A stretch of 6,853 nucleotides of DNA from JALYIM01 sp040003205 (GTDB lineage Bacteria > Acidobacteriota > Terriglobia > Terriglobales > Acidobacteriaceae): NCBI GenBank assembly GCA_040003205.1, contig JBDUDA010000166.1, forward strand, positions 1 to 6,853, given 5' to 3'. Under the pieces are notes generated by a model, which saw only the letters and a list, made by a program, of their open reading frames with translations, was not told the origin of the DNA and did no database searches. The position numbers and the translations under genes are program-made. Numbering within the stretch: position 1 is the stretch's first letter; every line of letters starts with the position of its first letter. Shown one piece after another: positions 1 through 6,418 of the stretch.

Positions 1-451
1 CGATCTGCGACAACACTTGCAGATCGGTCAGGTCGTGGTCCTGGAAGTCGCTGAGGGCGCGCTCAGGATTTTCGCCAGCATTGCGGTAACGCTCCCATAA
101 TTCTCGGTAGCGTGGATAACGTCCAATCAGATTGTTGGGATTCGCTTGAAATAAATAACGCAGCGCGAACTGACGTTCTGCACTGGAGAGATCGCACGCC
201 GGCTTTGAAGCGATGGCGAGGAAGGGATCTTTCGCCGCGCCTGCCACGTAGTCCTGAATCTGAGTGATAAGGGATGGGACCAGATTAAATGTCTGATGAA
301 CATCTGGGAACTCATCCAAAACTTTTACCATGCCGTAATAGTCTTTTAAAGCGTGCAGACGCACCCACGGAAGCCGGCATTCTTCGCTCACCAAATCTTT
401 ATAAAACGGCTGATGCTGGTGCCATAAGACAACTACACGCAGAACAGGCAT
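1..451 (-). CDS. Glycoside hydrolase family 57 protein, N-terminal part (runs off left edge)
   Basis: The minus strand is open from an ATG at 451-449 to the window edge, giving 150 visible residues with no stop. The protein begins MPVLRVVVLWHQHQPFYKD, and the HQ-HQP-F-Y segment (residues 11-17) is the first conserved motif of GH57 retaining alpha-glucan enzymes. It is followed by RLPWVRLHALKDYYGM and FNLVPSLITQIQDY, which I recognise as typical of the GH57 N-terminal barrel. GH57 members include alpha-amylases, 4-alpha-glucanotransferases, amylopullulanases and branching enzymes. The catalytic Glu and Asp lie downstream, outside the window, so the exact activity cannot be assigned. There is no signal peptide, so a cytoplasmic enzyme is likely. 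The start is supported by the family motif lying only ten residues in; a GAGG stands 13 nt upstream, which is a weak ribosome site. The divergent neighbour is glgB, which suggests a role in glycogen or maltodextrin turnover. Confidence 0.85.
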   Translation of the reverse strand, partial: MPVLRVVVLWHQHQPFYKDLVSEECRLPWVRLHALKDYYGMVKVLDEFPDVHQTFNLVPSLITQIQDYVAGAAKDPFLAIASKPACDLSSAERQFALRYLFQANPNNLIGRYPRYRELWERYRNAGENPERALSDFQDHDLTDLQVLSQI

Positions 452-546
452 TGATTGTTGAAGACCTCAACAACAAGAAGTGAAGAGTAAAAAGTCTACC
501 ACGCGAAAGTTTCCAACTGCGGAGCGGGTGTTTAGGATCTAAGCAG

Positions 547-662
547 CTGTCATCCCGACCGGAGCGCAGCGAAGTGGAGGGACCTGCTTTAGTTTTACGA
601 ACTGCAAACAGCAGGTCTCTCGACTGCGCAAAGCTTGCGCTTTGCTCCGCTCGAGATGACAG
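547..662. repeat. Imperfect long inverted repeat, REP-like intergenic element
   Basis: The left arm (547-588) begins CTGTCATCCCGACCGGAGC and ends GACCTGCT. The right arm (610-662), read on the other strand, begins CTGTCATCTCGAGCGGAGC and ends GACCTGCT. The inner stem 581-588 / 610-617 is a perfect 8 bp around a 21-nt loop. Pairing continues outward with a few mismatches to 547 / 662. The right arm has about 10 extra bases that form their own small hairpin (GCAAAG 628-633 with CTTTGC 640-645). I recall similar GTCATCCCGA...GGACCTGC sequences scattered between genes in Acidobacteria; that is memory, not a search. Because the flanking genes are divergent, it is unlikely to be a simple terminator. 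It may be a mobile palindromic element or form an RNA hairpin in a leader. Confidence 0.75.
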
Positions 663-724
663 GTTAATTAAGTGAAGGTAAAGGTAAAGGGATCAGTCCG
701 GAAAAATGAACAAGGAAGAAAAAG

Positions 725-759
725 TTTACCTCGCTGATGCCTTTAATGTGAGAGGTAAA
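725..759. repeat. 8-bp inverted repeat, possible operator
   Basis: TTTACCTC at 725-732 is perfectly mirrored by GAGGTAAA at 752-759, with 19 bases between them. The half-site core GGTAAA also occurs as a tandem pair at about 677-688. The location about 175 bp upstream of glgB is compatible with regulator binding, but no regulator is identified and chance cannot be excluded. Confidence 0.3.
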
Positions 760-934
760 TTTGGAACTAAGAGCGCTGTCATCTCGACCGAACTAGTCGA
801 TTGCGTAGAAATCGATTGGTGAGAGAAGGCACCCGCTGCGATTCTTATCATAAAGCCTGCAGATCGCGCGACCTGTCGCTACCACTCTTTAAAATGGCAT
901 CCAATCCGGTACACTTGGTAGCCGTTGAGCATCT

Positions 935-2953
935 ATGACAAAAGATCCGATACCGAGCCCGAAGTTTCCGTCGCAAAAAGCACCTACGACCGAAGATTCG
1001 ACTCCTTCGCAGAGCTTGCCGTCTAAGCCTCTCACCCGCTCTGATATTACGCTCCTAAGCGACCAGGATTTTTATCTCTTCAACGAAGGCCGCCACTATC
1101 GCGCCTACGACAAAATCGGCGCGCACGTAGTGAAGGTCGCCGGTGATCAGGGTGTTTGTTTCAGCGTATGGGCTCCCAATGCACGCGAAGTTTCTGTGAT
1201 GGGAAATTTTAACGATTGGAATCCCAGCTCCCATTATCTGCACTCGCGCGGCAGTTCCGGCATCTGGGAAGGTTTTGTCGCCGGCCTTGGCAAAGGCACC
1301 CTTTATAAGTTTCACATCGTTTCGCAGCATCACGGATACGTCGGCGACAAGGCCGATCCCTTCGGAGTTTTTCACGAAGTCGCGCCCCGTACTGCTTCCG
1401 TGGTTTGGGACCTCGACTACGAGTGGTCAGACAAAGAATGGATGGCAGGTCGCGGCAAGAAGATTTCCCTAAATGCTCCCCTCTCCACTTATGAAGTGCA
1501 TCTGGGATCGTGGATGCGTATTCCGGAGGAGGACAACCGTTCACTCACATATCGCGAAATCGCTCCCCGGCTCGCCGACTATGTGGAGCGTATGCAGTTC
1601 ACGCATGTGGAGCTGCTGCCGGTGATGGAGCATCCGTTCTACGGGTCTTGGGGATATCAGACCACTGGATATTTTGCTCCCACATCGCGCTGGGGAACTC
1701 CGCAGGATTTTATGTACCTGGTGGACCACCTTCACCAGCGCGGCATTGGAGTCATTCTCGACTGGGTTCCGTCGCACTTCCCTTCCGACGCGCACAGTCT
1801 GGCGTATTTCGACGGCACTCATCTCTTCGAGCATGCGGATTGGCGGTTAGGATTTCATCCCGACTGGAATACATACATTTTTAATTACGGACGCAATGAA
1901 GTCCGTAGCTTTTTAATGTCGAGCGCCATGTTCTGGCTGGATAAATATCATGCCGATGGATTACGGGTGGATGCCGTTGCGTCCATGCTGTATCTCGATT
2001 ATTCGCGGCGCGAAGGCGAGTGGATTCCGAACAAATTTGGGGGACGCGAAAATCTTGACGCGATCGAATTTCTGCGCCAGCTCAATACTGAAGCCTACAA
2101 GGAGCATCCCGACACGCAGACGATTGCGGAAGAATCCACTTCGTGGCCCATGGTCTCTCGTCCTACTTACCTGGGCGGCTTAGGTTTTGGAATGAAGTGG
2201 GACATGGGGTGGATGCATGACACGCTGGAATATTTTGCGCGTGAGCCAATTCACCGTCAGTATCACCAGGGGCGGCTGACTTTTCGCATGCTCTACGGAT
2301 TCACTGAGAACTTTGTCCTGCCGCTTTCACATGACGAAGTTGTCCATGGGAAGGGATCGTTGCTCGACAAAATGCCCGGCGATGTCTGGCAGAAATTCGC
2401 CAACCTGCGTTTGCTTTACGGATATATGTATGCACAGCCCGGCAAGAAACTACTTTTCATGGGTGATGAATTTGGCCAGTGGGATGAGTGGTCGCATGAT
2501 AAGAGTTTGGACTGGCATCTGAGCGAGCAACCTCCTCATCGCGGTATTCAAAATTGGGTACAAGCCCTAAATCGTCTCTATCGCAGCGAGCCTGCCTTGC
2601 ATGAGCTGGATTCAGATAGCGCCGGATTTGAGTGGATTGACACCAATGACAATACCTCCAGCGTGCTTTCGATGTTGCGCAAAGGGAAGTCTTCGACCGA
2701 GATGATTTTGACGGTGTGTAATTTCACACCGGTGCCGCGGGCACCTTATCGGGTGGGGGTTCCGATGGGAGGATTTTGGCGGGAAGTGCTGAATGGCGAT
2801 GCCGTGGAGTACGGCGGCTCGGGATGGGGGAACATGGGAGGCAAAGAAGCCGAAGCCATTCCCACTCACGGAAGACCTTATTCGCTGAACCTAACGCTGC
2901 CTCCTCTGTCAGTGGTGTTTATGAAGGTGGGAGTTTCCCTGAAAGCCGAATAG
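935..2953 (+). CDS. glgB: 1,4-alpha-glucan branching enzyme (GH13)
   Basis: The 672-residue protein cuts alpha-1,4-glucan chains and transfers them to an O6 position, creating alpha-1,6 branches in cytoplasmic glycogen. A Pro/Ser/Thr/Lys-rich leader (about 1-36) precedes a CBM48 beta-sandwich (about 65-160, with VSVMGNFNDWN). The GH13 barrel follows (about 185-540), then a C-terminal beta domain (about 560-668). GH13 regions are clear: DWVPSHF (276-282), DGLRVDAV with nucleophile D346, TIAEES with acid/base E399, and LSHDEV with D467. Their spacing (53 and 121 residues from the nucleophile) equals that of E. coli GlgB D405/E458/D526. The extra N1 domain of the E. coli enzyme is absent, making this a short-form GlgB. 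The chosen ATG has no strong ribosome site and the leader is low complexity, so the true start could be slightly later. The divergent GH57 gene supports a glucan-metabolism locus. Confidence 0.97.
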   Translation: MTKDPIPSPKFPSQKAPTTEDSTPSQSLPSKPLTRSDITLLSDQDFYLFNEGRHYRAYDKIGAHVVKVAGDQGVCFSVWAPNAREVSVMGNFNDWNPSSHYLHSRGSSGIWEGFVAGLGKGTLYKFHIVSQHHGYVGDKADPFGVFHEVAPRTASVVWDLDYEWSDKEWMAGRGKKISLNAPLSTYEVHLGSWMRIPEEDNRSLTYREIAPRLADYVERMQFTHVELLPVMEHPFYGSWGYQTTGYFAPTSRWGTPQDFMYLVDHLHQRGIGVILDWVPSHFPSDAHSLAYFDGTHLFEHADWRLGFHPDWNTYIFNYGRNEVRSFLMSSAMFWLDKYHADGLRVDAVASMLYLDYSRREGEWIPNKFGGRENLDAIEFLRQLNTEAYKEHPDTQTIAEESTSWPMVSRPTYLGGLGFGMKWDMGWMHDTLEYFAREPIHRQYHQGRLTFRMLYGFTENFVLPLSHDEVVHGKGSLLDKMPGDVWQKFANLRLLYGYMYAQPGKKLLFMGDEFGQWDEWSHDKSLDWHLSEQPPHRGIQNWVQALNRLYRSEPALHELDSDSAGFEWIDTNDNTSSVLSMLRKGKSSTEMILTVCNFTPVPRAPYRVGVPMGGFWREVLNGDAVEYGGSGWGNMGGKEAEAIPTHGRPYSLNLTLPPLSVVFMKVGVSLKAE

Positions 2954-3078
2954 ATGGCATTTTTTGCCGCAGGTTCGGCACTTTCTTCCTTGCAACCTCT
3001 TCATCGGCCAATTACCGTTCTGGGCCTATATTTTCCCGATGTGGCTTCAAGGCTTCACCTTGGCACCCCACCGTTCCG

Positions 3079-3462
3079 CTAAGCGTCTGTCATTGCGGGC
3101 CGGCGGCTGAGCAACGATTCGACCTTATCGAGGAACGTTCCTATCGGAGAGCCTTTTTCTACGGAAGCATCCACAAAATGGAGCGCTTCTTCAAGTACTG
3201 GTTGAGATCCCGAGACCATAATGATGGGCAGTAGCGGGTTACAACGCTTAAGCTCAGCAGCGAGCTCGGCTCCATTCATTCCTGGCATTTCGTAGTCTGA
3301 GATGACCGCAGCAATGTCTTGCTCGCGGCAATGAAACAACTTAAGGGCCTGTCGACCGTTGCCAGAGGTAATCACTTCATACCCGTAGCTTCCGAACATC
3401 AGGCTATAAAAATTTCTGAACTGAGGGTCGTCGTCCACGCACAGAAGCGTAGTTGCTTTCAT
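3079..3462 (-). CDS. Stand-alone response regulator receiver domain protein
   Basis: The 127-residue protein is a single CheY-like receiver domain with no output domain, expected to take phosphate from a histidine kinase in the cytoplasm. All signature positions are present: the acidic pair D10-D11 (LLCVDDDP), phospho-acceptor D56 (VISDYEMPGMNG), S84 (IMVSGS) and K103 (VEKGSP). I chose the ATG at 3462-3460 because receiver domains begin right before the first beta strand. The frame remains open upstream to another ATG at 3585 (168 residues), but those 41 residues resemble nothing and cover the likely promoter area. Neither start has a good ribosome site. The gene is convergent with glgB (125-bp gap) and divergent from mazG. 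No kinase partner is in the window, so its pathway is unknown. Confidence 0.88.
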   Translation of the reverse strand: MKATTLLCVDDDPQFRNFYSLMFGSYGYEVITSGNGRQALKLFHCREQDIAAVISDYEMPGMNGAELAAELKRCNPLLPIIMVSGSQPVLEEALHFVDASVEKGSPIGTFLDKVESLLSRRPAMTDA

Positions 3463-3489
3463 TTGGGGGAGGGCTTTCTTACTAAATGT

Positions 3490-3517
3490 TTTGTCGTCGA
3501 ATGCAAAGCGCGACAAA
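3490..3517. promoter_or_regulatory. Inverted repeat between divergent genes, candidate operator
   Basis: TTTGTCG (3490-3496) and CGACAAA (3511-3517) form a perfect 7-bp inverted repeat separated by 14 bases, so the half-site centres lie 21 bp apart, about two helical turns. It sits 28-55 bp upstream of the preferred receiver start and 84-111 bp upstream of mazG, where a dimeric regulator could control either gene. No regulator is known, and a 7-bp match can arise by chance. Confidence 0.3.
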
Positions 3518-3600
3518 TCACTTATTTCCACAGCACGCGCATAGCCATATCGTCGAGGCCGTTTTGCGAACACAACTTGCCTCATTTAAAGTGTTGGCTC

Positions 3601-4521
3601 ATGGAAACCACGGGCGAGCGATTTGAACGTGCCGTCACTATCATGTCTCGCTTGCGCGCCCCCGGAGGTTGCCCATGGGACCGTGAGCAAACCTTCGACT
3701 CCATCAAGCCCTACACCGTCGAAGAAACCTATGAAGTGCTGGAAGCAATTGACAATCGTGACTGGCAGGAACTGCCGGGTGAACTGGGCGACCTTCTGCT
3801 ACAAGTCCTCTTTTACTCACAAATGGCGTCCGAAGACGAGAAATTTTCGATTGACGATGTGCTCGACCGGCTCTCCAGCAAACTGATTCGCCGGCATCCG
3901 CACGTTTTCGGCGAAGTGCGGGCGGATACCTCTGCCGAGGTCTTGCGAAACTGGGAACAAATTAAAGCTGAAGAAAAACAGGATCGCTTCTCTAAAGACG
4001 ACATACACACATCCAGCACGGACGTCGGGAATAAGGACCCTAAGTCGATTCTAGAGGACGTCTCCGTTGCCATGCCCGCGCTCCTGGAGGCTAAGAAGCT
4101 AAGCTCGCGAGCGGCTCAGGTCGGATTTGACTGGCCTCACATAGATGCTTTATTCGAAAAACTCAAGGAAGAAACCGAGGAACTACAGAATGAGCTGCGG
4201 ACCGGTCTCGGGCGAAATCTTCCGGATGACAGGGACGACCGGAATCAGGCCGAAGCGACGAGCCAGCCGGTCGACGAAAACGCGCGTGCGCGGCTGGAGA
4301 ATGAACTGGGTGATATGTTCTTCGTCCTTGTGAACATTGCCCGTTATCTGTCACTAGATCCCGAGTCGTCGCTGAAGCGGAGTAACCGTAAATTTCGCCA
4401 GCGTTTTCAATGGATGGAAGAACAGTTACGCGCAAGCGGCCGTGCTCCCAGCCAGGCCGCCATGGACGAACTCGAAGAGCTGTGGCGGCAAGCAAAGCAA
4501 CAAGAACCGATCCCGCGATGA
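3601..4521 (+). CDS. mazG: Nucleoside triphosphate pyrophosphohydrolase MazG
   Basis: The 306-residue protein has two MazG domains and should hydrolyse NTPs or dNTPs to the monophosphate and pyrophosphate, a nucleotide-pool cleaning role. The start METTGERFERAVTIM and the motif LRAPGGCPWDREQT (18-31) are typical of the MazG N-terminus. Domain 1 carries the metal-binding EExxE (E41, E42, E45) and ExxD (E61, D64). Domain 2 carries EExxE (E190, E191, E194) and ExxD (E235, D238). The second pair is separated by 40 residues rather than the 15 in domain 1, because of a charged, probably disordered insert (about 199-230). That makes the protein longer than E. coli MazG (about 263 residues). The frame is open far upstream (to 3319), but that part is antisense to the receiver gene and not MazG-like, so the ATG at 3601 is preferred. 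Its stop overlaps the next start (ATGA). Confidence 0.95.
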   Translation: METTGERFERAVTIMSRLRAPGGCPWDREQTFDSIKPYTVEETYEVLEAIDNRDWQELPGELGDLLLQVLFYSQMASEDEKFSIDDVLDRLSSKLIRRHPHVFGEVRADTSAEVLRNWEQIKAEEKQDRFSKDDIHTSSTDVGNKDPKSILEDVSVAMPALLEAKKLSSRAAQVGFDWPHIDALFEKLKEETEELQNELRTGLGRNLPDDRDDRNQAEATSQPVDENARARLENELGDMFFVLVNIARYLSLDPESSLKRSNRKFRQRFQWMEEQLRASGRAPSQAAMDELEELWRQAKQQEPIPR

Positions 4522-5276
4522 CAGCCGAGTCTGTTGTCATCAGGAATTGCCAGGCTCTGGAGGATATGCAGGCTTGCGTCCAGTTACAAAAGAGAGTGTG
4601 GGGATTCTCCGATGCGGAGCTCGTGCCGCTTCGCCTTTTCGTTGTGGCAGAGAAGATTGGGGGTCAAGTTATTGGTGCCTTTGCGGGCGCTTCTCTGGTT
4701 GGATTTGCCCTCGCGATCCCCGGATTTCGTGAAGGACGTCCGTATCTGCATTCTCACATGCTGGCGGTAAATGAAGAATTCAGGAATGTGGGCCTTGGCC
4801 GCCGCATAAAGATTTTTCAACGCGAAGACGCGCTGAAGGAAGGCTTCGAGTTGATCGAATGGACTTTCGATCCACTTGAAATTAAGAACGCGTATCTGAA
4901 TATCGAGCGCCTGGGAGCGATTGTGCGGCGCTATATTCCGAACCAGTACGGAATCACCTCGTCACCTTTGCAGGGCGGCCTGCCCACAGACCGGCTGGTG
5001 GCCGAGTGGTGGCTGCGGTCCAAAAGGGTGGCGACTTTGCTGGACAAAGGAACGCTGCAAGCGGATGCAACTGTGCTGCGAACCATCGACGTTCCCGCGG
5101 AGATTTATCAGGTAAAGAACTCGGCTTCGAAAGACCGCGCAATCGAGATTCAAAACAAAATTCGTGCCGAGTTTGAGAGCGCTTTCGCTGATCAGCTGGC
5201 AGTCGTCGGTTATCGACGCGACGAAGCTGGCAATGGTAGTTTCTTGCTCAACCGCTGGAATCCTGAACATATTTAA
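4518..5276 (+). CDS. GNAT family acyltransferase, COG3375-like; possible N-succinyltransferase
   Basis: The 252-residue protein belongs to the GNAT superfamily, which transfers an acyl group from CoA to an amine. The acyl-CoA pyrophosphate-binding loop is seen at RNVGLGRR (89-96), after the beta-strand segment HSHMLAVNEEF (78-88). The N-terminus has VQLQKRVWGFSDAELVP (21-37), which I associate with the COG3375 group of predicted acetyltransferases. The C-terminal ~100 residues extend beyond a minimal GNAT fold and are typical of that group. The ATG at 4518 overlaps the mazG stop in an ATGA arrangement, implying translational coupling, and the next gene starts 11 bp after its stop. Its pairing with an enolase-superfamily OSBS/NSAR homologue raises the possibility that it succinylates D-amino acids, as in the Geobacillus kaustophilus pathway. 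That substrate is inference; the superfamily call is firm. Confidence 0.88.
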   Translation: MTAESVVIRNCQALEDMQACVQLQKRVWGFSDAELVPLRLFVVAEKIGGQVIGAFAGASLVGFALAIPGFREGRPYLHSHMLAVNEEFRNVGLGRRIKIFQREDALKEGFELIEWTFDPLEIKNAYLNIERLGAIVRRYIPNQYGITSSPLQGGLPTDRLVAEWWLRSKRVATLLDKGTLQADATVLRTIDVPAEIYQVKNSASKDRAIEIQNKIRAEFESAFADQLAVVGYRRDEAGNGSFLLNRWNPEHI

Positions 5277-5287
5277 TCCCACTGCCC

Positions 5288-6400
5288 ATGAAGATTGAAG
5301 CCATTACGATCCGCGAAATCCAGATGCCGCTGGTCCATTTCTTTGAGACCAGCTTTGGAAGAACTTACGACCGCCGAATTCTGCTGCTCACGGCGCATTG
5401 CGAAGGCGTGGATGGATGGGCGGAATGTGTGGCCAGCGAGGCGCCGTACTACAGCTCCGAGTGGCTCGACACCGCATGGGCCACGATCGTCCATTTTCTA
5501 GCGCCAGCCGTTCTGGGCAAACAAGATGTGTCAGGGCGCGATTGTGCCGCTCTTATGGCACGTGTGCGGGAACATCGCATGGCGAAGGCTGCGGTCGAAA
5601 ACGCGGTCTGGGATGCTGAGGCCAGACAGCAGAAGCTGCCGCTGTGGAAGCTGTTGGGTGGAAGCCAGAAGGAAATTCCCTGCGGCGTTTCCATAGGAAT
5701 TCAAGATTCCATCCCACAACTGCTAGAAAAGATTGCGGAAGAGCTAGCCTCTGGGTACCGCCGCATAAAAGTAAAAGTTAAGCCCGGCTGGGATCTGGAT
5801 GTACTCGAACAAATCAGAGCGCGCTGGTCCGACATTGTGCTCAGCTGCGATGCCAACTCGGCGTACCGGCTCGACCAATTGGAGCATCTCCGCAAGTTCG
5901 ATCAATTTAATCTTTTAATGATTGAACAGCCTCTTTGGGAAGACGACATATACAATCACGCGCGCTTGCAGCGTCAACTGCGGACTGCGATTTGTCTGGA
6001 TGAATCCATTCACCATGCCCGCTCGGCTGCCGAAGCAATCGAAACCGGCGCTTGCCGGATCATCAATATTAAAGTTGGCAGGGTGGGCGGCTTTAGTGAG
6101 GCCATCAAAATTCACGATGTCAGCGCGGCCAACATGGTTCCGGTCTGGTGCGGGGGAATGCTCGAGTCCGGCATTGGGCGAGCGCACAACATCGCACTGT
6201 CAACTTTGGAGAATTTCAGTCTTCCCGGCGATGTGTCTGCCTCAAGGCGCTATTGGAGAGAAGACATCATTGAGCCCGAAGTCGAGGTCGGTTCTGAAGG
6301 CATGATCCAGATTTCGGATAACCCAGGGACAGGATATTCCATCCGGGAAGAGCTGATAAAAAAATTGACGGTCCGCCAGGAAACCATTCGACCGGTGTGA
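5288..6400 (+). CDS. menC: Enolase-superfamily OSBS / N-succinylamino acid racemase homologue
   Basis: The 370-residue protein belongs to the NSAR/OSBS group of the muconate-lactonizing enolase subgroup. Members either dehydrate SHCHC to o-succinylbenzoate for menaquinone, or racemise N-succinylamino acids, and many do both. The N-terminal capping domain (about 1-125) includes TSFGRTYDRR, GWAECVASEAPYY and MAKAAVENAVWD. In the barrel, catalytic lysines K161 and K163 lie in RIKVKVKPGWD. The metal ligands are D188 (CDANSAY), E213 (MIEQPL) and D238 (LDES), and the opposite-face base is K262 (NIKVGRVGG). These match Amycolatopsis K161/K163, D189, E214, D239 and K263 almost residue for residue. 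R265 corresponds to Amycolatopsis R266, linked to racemase activity. The gene follows the GNAT gene closely and no other men gene is visible, so the symbol menC reflects family convention; the real function may be racemase. No clear ribosome site precedes the ATG. Confidence 0.93.
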   Translation: MKIEAITIREIQMPLVHFFETSFGRTYDRRILLLTAHCEGVDGWAECVASEAPYYSSEWLDTAWATIVHFLAPAVLGKQDVSGRDCAALMARVREHRMAKAAVENAVWDAEARQQKLPLWKLLGGSQKEIPCGVSIGIQDSIPQLLEKIAEELASGYRRIKVKVKPGWDLDVLEQIRARWSDIVLSCDANSAYRLDQLEHLRKFDQFNLLMIEQPLWEDDIYNHARLQRQLRTAICLDESIHHARSAAEAIETGACRIINIKVGRVGGFSEAIKIHDVSAANMVPVWCGGMLESGIGRAHNIALSTLENFSLPGDVSASRRYWREDIIEPEVEVGSEGMIQISDNPGTGYSIREELIKKLTVRQETIRPV

Positions 6401-6418
6401 TCCAAAGTCCTGGTTAAG

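Larger units (their letters stand above)
452..934. other. Divergent intergenic region without a convincing gene
   Basis: This 483-bp stretch separates the GH57 gene (minus) from glgB (plus), so it should carry the promoters of both. I found no convincing protein gene. It contains a long imperfect inverted repeat at 547-662, a short tandem GGTAAA run near 676-688, an 8-bp inverted repeat at 725-759, and a degenerate copy of the repeat end at 776-790. The 7-mer TCGATTG occurs twice, at 797-803 and 812-818. Confidence 0.7.

Noticed and set aside
289..483. Plus-strand 64-residue ORF opposite the GH57 fragment
   Set aside because: It is antisense to a clear GH57 coding sequence and has no family features.
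706..822. Small plus-strand ORF of 38 residues beginning MNKEEKVYLADAF
   Set aside because: Its second half runs through the degenerate repeat end at 776-790, it lacks a good ribosome site, and it matches nothing I know. It is probably chance.
888..915. Possible glgB promoter TTTAAA-N16-TACACT
   Set aside because: The match to the consensus is weak, especially at -35, and such hexamers are common; not enough to annotate.
1209..1544. Minus-strand ORFs inside glgB
   Set aside because: They are shadows of the conserved GlgB coding frame and show no family signature.
2954..3078. Possible terminators between convergent glgB and the receiver gene (GGCA/TGCC at 2956-2968, GCCG/CGGC at 2966-2977, CAAGG/CCTTG at 3048-3062)
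   Set aside because: Stems are only 4-5 bp and none is followed by a proper T tract on the strand it would serve.
3463..3585. 41-residue N-terminal extension of the receiver protein
   Set aside because: It has no recognisable domain, covers the likely promoter region and a 7-bp inverted repeat, and receiver domains normally begin at the MKATTLLCVDDD position.
3319..3600. Upstream extension of the mazG frame (94 extra residues)
   Set aside because: It is antisense to the receiver domain gene, whose motifs are complete, and MazG homology begins right after the ATG at 3601.
4410..4517. Upstream extension of the GNAT frame inside mazG
   Set aside because: This part only reads mazG out of frame. 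The ATGA overlap start at 4518 gives a normal GNAT N-terminus.
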